Assembly (NCBI RefSeq): GCF_042477335.2
Contig: NC_091246.1
Coordinates: 255,239,501 to 255,303,500, forward strand
DNA: 64,000 nt
Direction: 5' to 3'
Origin: Ovis canadensis
Lineage: Eukaryota > Chordata > Mammalia > Artiodactyla > Bovidae
The notes under the pieces are model-generated. The model worked only from the letters and a program-made list of their open reading frames with translations, was not told the DNA's origin and searched no databases. A program made the translations under genes and the position numbers. Positions 59,857 to 64,000 of this stretch are shown here, piece by piece (position 1 is the stretch's first letter; the number at the start of each line of letters is the position of its first letter).

Positions 59857-60066
59857 GGGCTTCCCTGGTGGCTGAGTGTTGGAGAGACCACCCGCCCCCG
59901 CAGGAGACCAGGGTTCCATCCCTGAGTCAGGAAGACCCCCTGGAGAAGGAGATGGCAACCCACTCTGGTATTCTTGCCTGAAAAATCCTACCGACAGAGG
60001 AGCCTCGCAGGCTGCGGTCCATGGGGTCACAAGAGTCGGACATGACTTAGTGACTAAACCAACCCC
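59857..60066 (+). mobile_element. Bov-tA SINE inside L1
   Basis: Forward copy: GGGGCTTCCCTGGTGGCTGA, GGGTTCCATCCCTGAGTCAG, GAGAAGGAGATGGCAACCCA, AGAGTCGGACATGACTTAGT. It separates CATAATATCCTCCAAG from CCTCCAAGTCCCTCCAGTCG; CCTCCAAG is repeated on each side (target duplication). Confidence 0.93.
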
Positions 60067-60282
60067 AACAAACCTCCAAGTCCCTCCAGTCGTTGCAAAT
60101 CCCCTTCTGTTTTACGGCTGAGCAGTGTCCCACTGCACACCTGTACATCACATCTTCCCGAACACACTCGTCTGTTGATGGGCATTTAGGTTGCTTCCAA
60201 ATCTCGGCAACGGCATTGTGAAGAACGCTGTAACGGACACTGGGATGCACATATCTTCACAAATCAGTGGTTTAATTTTTTT
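60067..60282 (-). repeat. L1 3' fragment (continuation)
   Basis: TTACGGCTGAGCAGTGTCCC, TCTGTTGATGGGCATTTAGG, GTTGCTTCCAAATCTCGGCA, ATGCACATATCTTCACAAAT: antisense L1, interrupted by the RPS10 retrocopy. Confidence 0.8.
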
Positions 60283-60873
<591 letters not shown>

Positions 60874-61186
60874 GTATGCCTACAAGTCGAATTGCTGGAT
60901 CATCTGAGAATTCTATTTTTAGCATTTTGAGAACCTCCCTGCCATTCTCCACATTGGCTGACCAGTTCACGTTCTGACCAACCGCGTGTGAGGCTCCCTT
61001 TCTCCACACTCTCGCCAGCACTGGTTCCTGTGCTCTGTTTGAGGATCACCATCCTGAAAGGACTGAGGTGATGTCTCACTGTGGTTTCGATGCTCATTTC
61101 CCCAGTGATGAGCATCTCTTCACGTGCAGTTGGCCATCTGCACTTCCTCTTTGGAAGAACATCTATTTAGTTCTGTCTAAATCAGG
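60874..61186 (-). repeat. L1 3' fragment (continuation)
   Basis: TCGAATTGCTGGATCATCTG, TAGCATTTTGAGAACCTCCC, CTTTCTCCACACTCTCGCCA, CTCATTTCCCCAGTGATGAG continue the antisense L1 after the RPS10 insertion. Confidence 0.82.
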
Positions 61187-61189
61187 CTA

Positions 61190-61848
61190 AATCGGTCCCA
61201 TCACTTCATGGGAAACAGATGGGGAAACAGTGGAAACAGTGTCAGACTTTATTCTTCTGGGCTCCAAAATCACAGCAGATGGTGATTGCAGCCATGGAAT
61301 TAAAAGATGCTTACTCCTTGGAAGAAAAGTTATGACCAACCTAGATAGCATATTCAAAAGCAGAGACATTACTTTGCTGACTAAGGTCCGTCTAGTCAAG
61401 GCTATGGTTTTCCCAGTGGTCATGTATGGATGTGAGAGCTGGACTGTGAAGAAGGCTGAGCGCCAAAGAATGGATGCTTTTGAACTGTGGTGTTGGAGAA
61501 GACTCTTGAGAGTCCCTTGGACTGCAAGGAGATCCAACCAGTCCATCCTCAAGGAGATCAGCCCTGGGATTTCTTTGGAAGGAATGATGCTGAAACTGAA
61601 ACTCCAGTACTTTGGCCACCTCATGCGAAGAGTTGGCTCATTGGAAAAGACTCTGTTGCTGGGAGGGATTGGGGGCAGGAGGAGAAGGGGACAACCGAGG
61701 ATGAGATGGCTGGATGGCATCATGGACTCGATGGACGCGAGTGTGAGTGCACTCCAGGAGATGGTGATGGACAGGGAGGCCTGGTGTGCTGGGATTCATG
61801 GGGTCGCAAAGAGTCGGACACGACTTAGCGACTGAACTGAACTGAAAT
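61190..61848 (+). mobile_element. 5'-truncated BovB LINE 3' end (650 bp)
   Basis: Forward copy with an uninterrupted C-terminal coding segment from 61230 to 61838 ([59 protein letters not shown] and stop), followed by the ACTGAACTGA tail. The RT catalytic core is absent. It is the least decayed BovB tail in the window. Confidence 0.93.
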
Positions 61849-62015
61849 CAGGCTTCTCTTTTTTTGATGTTGAGCTGTATGAGCTGTTTATATATTTTGG
61901 ATATTAATCCTTATCTGTCATATCATTTTCAAATATTTTCTCCCATTCAGTAAGTTGAAGTTTTCGTTTTGTTGATGTTCACAAAACCCTGCTCTGCAGA
62001 AGTTTTCACGTTGTG
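61849..62015 (-). repeat. L1 3' fragment (continuation)
   Basis: GAGCTGTTTATATATTTTGG, ATTAATCCTTATCTGTCATA, CAAATATTTTCTCCCATTCA: antisense L1 ORF2 3' end, between two BovB insertions. Confidence 0.82.
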
Positions 62016-62016
62016 T

Positions 62017-62640
62017 TGATGTTCAGTCTCTCAGTTGTGTCTGACTGCTTGTGGCCTCATGGACTGCGGCGCGTCAGGCTTCTCTGCGCCTCGCTATCTC
62101 CTGGAGCTTGCTCAAACTCATGTTCGTTGAGTCAGTGATGCCAGCCAGCCATCTCACCCTCTGTCACTCCCTTCTCTTCCTGCCCTCAGTCTTTCCCAGC
62201 GTGAGGGTCTTTTCCAAAGTCAGCTCTTCACATCAGGTGGCCAAACTCCTGGAGCTTCAGCTTCAGCATCAGTGCTTCCAATGAACATTCAGGGCTGATC
62301 TCCTTTAGGTTGGACTGGTTGGATCTCCTTGCAGTCCAAGGGACTCTCAAAAGTCTTCTCCAACACACAGTTCAAAAACATCAATTCTTCGGCGCTCAGC
62401 TTTCTTTCTAGTCTAACTCTCACATCCATATGTGACTATTGGAAAAATCATACCTTTGACTAGATGCACCTTTGTTGGCAAAGTAATGTCTCTGCTTTTT
62501 AATATGCTGTCTAGGTTGGTCATTGCTTTTCTTCCAAGGACCAAGAGTCTTCTAATTTCCTGGCTGTCCGCAGTGATTTTGGAGCCTAAGAAAATAAAGC
62601 CTTCCACTGTTTCCATTTTCTCCCTATCTATCTTTTATAG
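62017..62640 (-). mobile_element. 5'-truncated BovB LINE 3' end (620 bp)
   Basis: Reverse copy: TCAGTCTCTCAGTTGTGTCT, GGACTGCGGCGCGTCAGGCT, CTTTCCCAGCGTGAGGGTCT; the reverse frame includes METVEGFIFLGSKIT and MTNLDSILKSRDITLPTK, then breaks into frameshifts. Confidence 0.92.
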
Positions 62641-62660
62641 ATTTAGTTAGGTCCCATTTG

Positions 62661-62879
62661 GGTTTCCCAGGTGGCACTGGTGGTGAAGAACCCACCTGCC
62701 AGTGCAGGTTAGACACAAGAGACTCAAGCTCCATCCCTGGGTTGGGAAGATCCCCTGGAGGAGGGCATGGCAACCCACTCCTGTATTCTTGCCTGGAGAA
62801 TCCCATGGACAGAGGAGCCTGGTGGGCTGTGGTTCATAGGGTCATAAAGAGTCGAACATGACTGAAGCAACTTAGCATG
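62661..62879 (+). mobile_element. Bov-tA SINE with 13-bp target-site duplication
   Basis: Forward copy: GGTTTCCCAGGTGGCACTGG, TGGTGAAGAACCCACCTGCC, GGAGAATCCCATGGACAGAG, AGAGTCGAACATGACTGAAG. TAGGTCCCATTTG flanks it exactly at 62648-62660 and 62880-62892. Confidence 0.95.
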
Positions 62880-62892
62880 TAGGTCCCATTTG

Positions 62893-62958
62893 TTTATTTT
62901 TGCTGATATTTCCCTTGCTTTAGGGAAACAGAGCCAAAGGAAAATATTGCTGGGATTT
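62893..62958 (-). repeat. L1 fragment (continuation)
   Basis: TTTATTTTTGCTGATATTTC and GGAAACAGAGCCAAAGGAAA match antisense L1 ORF2, continuing the same interrupted element. Confidence 0.7.
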
Positions 62959-63171
62959 ATGCACCGCTTCTCTGGTGGCTCAGACAGTGGAGAATCCGCT
63001 TGGATGCGGAAGACCTGGGTTCGATCCCTGGGTTGGGACGGTCCCCTGGAGGAGGGCATGGCAACCCACTCCAGTGTTCTCGCCTGGAGAACTCAGGGAC
63101 AGAGGAGCCTGGCGGGCTGCAGTCCATGGGGTCGCATAGAGTCGGACACGGCTGAGCGACTAAGCACTGCG
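62959..63171 (+). mobile_element. Bov-tA SINE with intact tRNA promoter boxes
   Basis: Forward copy: CTTCTCTGGTGGCTCAGACA, box B GGTTCGATCC at 63018-63027, GAGGGCATGGCAACCCACTC, GGGTCGCATAGAGTCGGACA. One of the best preserved SINEs here. Confidence 0.95.
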
Positions 63172-63885
63172 TAAGCTGCTTTCCATCTCCACGACTCTCC
63201 CTATTTGCGACGTTTCATAAAAGACGGGAACGCACAGTTCTGCATCTTTCATTTAACATGATGTTTTCAAGGCTCAGTCACAGTGGTATCTGTGTTGTGT
63301 TCCTTCTCGTGGGTGAATAAGATTCGGTTGCATGGCTACACCGTTTGGGTTGTTTCCACTTTTTGGAGATTATGAACAATGCAGCTGTAAGCATTCGTGT
63401 AGAAGTTCTGTGTGAGCGTATGTTTTTTATTCTCTTGGGTATCTCTGTTGGAATGGCACTGCTGGGTCACATTTAGCTTTCTGTGGAATTGCCAAACTCT
63501 TTTCCAAAGTGATCGCACCAGTTCATATTCTTGCCAGCCGTGTATGAAGATTCCAGTTTCTTCAAAGGCTTACAACCCTTGTTAATGTCTGTCTCTTTTA
63601 TTGTAACCATCTTAGTTGGTGTCACTGGTGTCTCCTTGTGGTTTTGATTTGCATTTTCCCAATGACTAATGATTTGAGTGTCATGTGCTTCTTGGCCATT
63701 CATGTATCTTTGGAGAAATACGTACTCAAGCCCCTGCTCGCTTTTTAATGGGCTGTTTGTCGACTTTACTCTTGTGCTGTAAGAATTCTTTTTAAAATTT
63801 TATTTATTTTTAATAGAAGGATAATTGCTTTATAGAACTTTGTTGCTTTCTGTCAAACATCAGTAGGGAAGAGTTCTTTATATAT
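63172..63885 (-). repeat. L1 3' fragment, second copy
   Basis: Antisense L1: ACATGATGTTTTCAAGGCTC, GTTGTTTCCACTTTTTGGAG, AACTCTTTTCCAAAGTGATC, TTGTGGTTTTGATTTGCATT, TTTATATATTCTAAATCTGC. It repeats segments already seen at 60.1-61.2 kb, so it is a second L1 insertion. Confidence 0.85.
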
Positions 63886-63890
63886 TCTAA

Positions 63891-64000
63891 ATCTGCTGCT
63901 AAGTCGCTTCAGTCGTGTCCGACTCTGTGCGACCCCACAGACGGCAGCCCACCAGGCTCCCCCATCCCTGGGATTCTCCAGGCAAGAACACTGACGTGGG
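63891..64000 (-). mobile_element. Bov-tA/Bov-A SINE cut by the window end
   Basis: Reverse copy: TGCTGCTAAGTCGCTTCAGT, CGTGTCCGACTCTGTGCGAC, GGGATTCTCCAGGCAAGAAC; the tRNA head would lie beyond 64000. Confidence 0.9.

Noticed and set aside
62959-63171. A tRNA gene suggested by GGTTCGATCC
   Set aside because: It is the box B of a Bov-tA SINE; no cloverleaf can be formed and the SINE tail follows.

Overview
This window is mammalian nuclear DNA from a ruminant, most likely a bovid. The evidence is dense ruminant-specific retroposons: BovB (RTE-type) LINE copies on both strands, Bov-tA SINEs (a tRNA-Glu-like head joined to a BovB-type tail) and cetartiodactyl CHR-type tRNA SINEs, lying among old MIR, L2 and L1 fragments. 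I cannot fix the species from sequence alone. It is not a microbial or phage window: there are no operons, ribosome-binding sites or CRISPR arrays. || The only functional protein-coding gene I can support is EPHA2, the ephrin type-A receptor 2 tyrosine kinase, on the + strand. All 17 coding exons can be placed, every intron is GT-AG, and the joined frame runs 975 codons plus stop without a break (start 13030, stop 39694-39696). The order is signal peptide, ephrin-binding domain, cysteine-rich region, two fibronectin III domains, one membrane helix, kinase, SAM domain and a C-terminal VPI tail. The promoter is a CpG island with a full palindromic CRE, and the 3' UTR ends at an AATAAA at 40502. 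|| Layout: 1-12.7 kb is 5' intergenic DNA with an orphan CpG island (about 1.8-2.4 kb) and a 2.25-kb C/A/T-only satellite-like array (7.9-10.1 kb). 12.7-40.5 kb is EPHA2, with a minisatellite in intron 2, a 3 x 59-bp repeat in intron 3, a C-rich array running into the exon 17 acceptor, and a 15-bp repeat in the 3' UTR. 40.5-64 kb is 3' intergenic DNA holding two 2.5-kb truncated BovB elements, a candidate regulatory palindrome at 49.8 kb, a minisatellite that grew inside a SINE at 58.2 kb, and a nest of L1, SINE, BovB and an RPS10 processed pseudogene from 59.1 kb to the end. || I found no new protein system. The observations most worth checking are structural: the SINE-born minisatellite, the 15-bp repeat in the EPHA2 3' UTR, the matching truncation and shared stop codon of the two BovB copies, the 49.8-kb palindromic element and the orphan CpG island.
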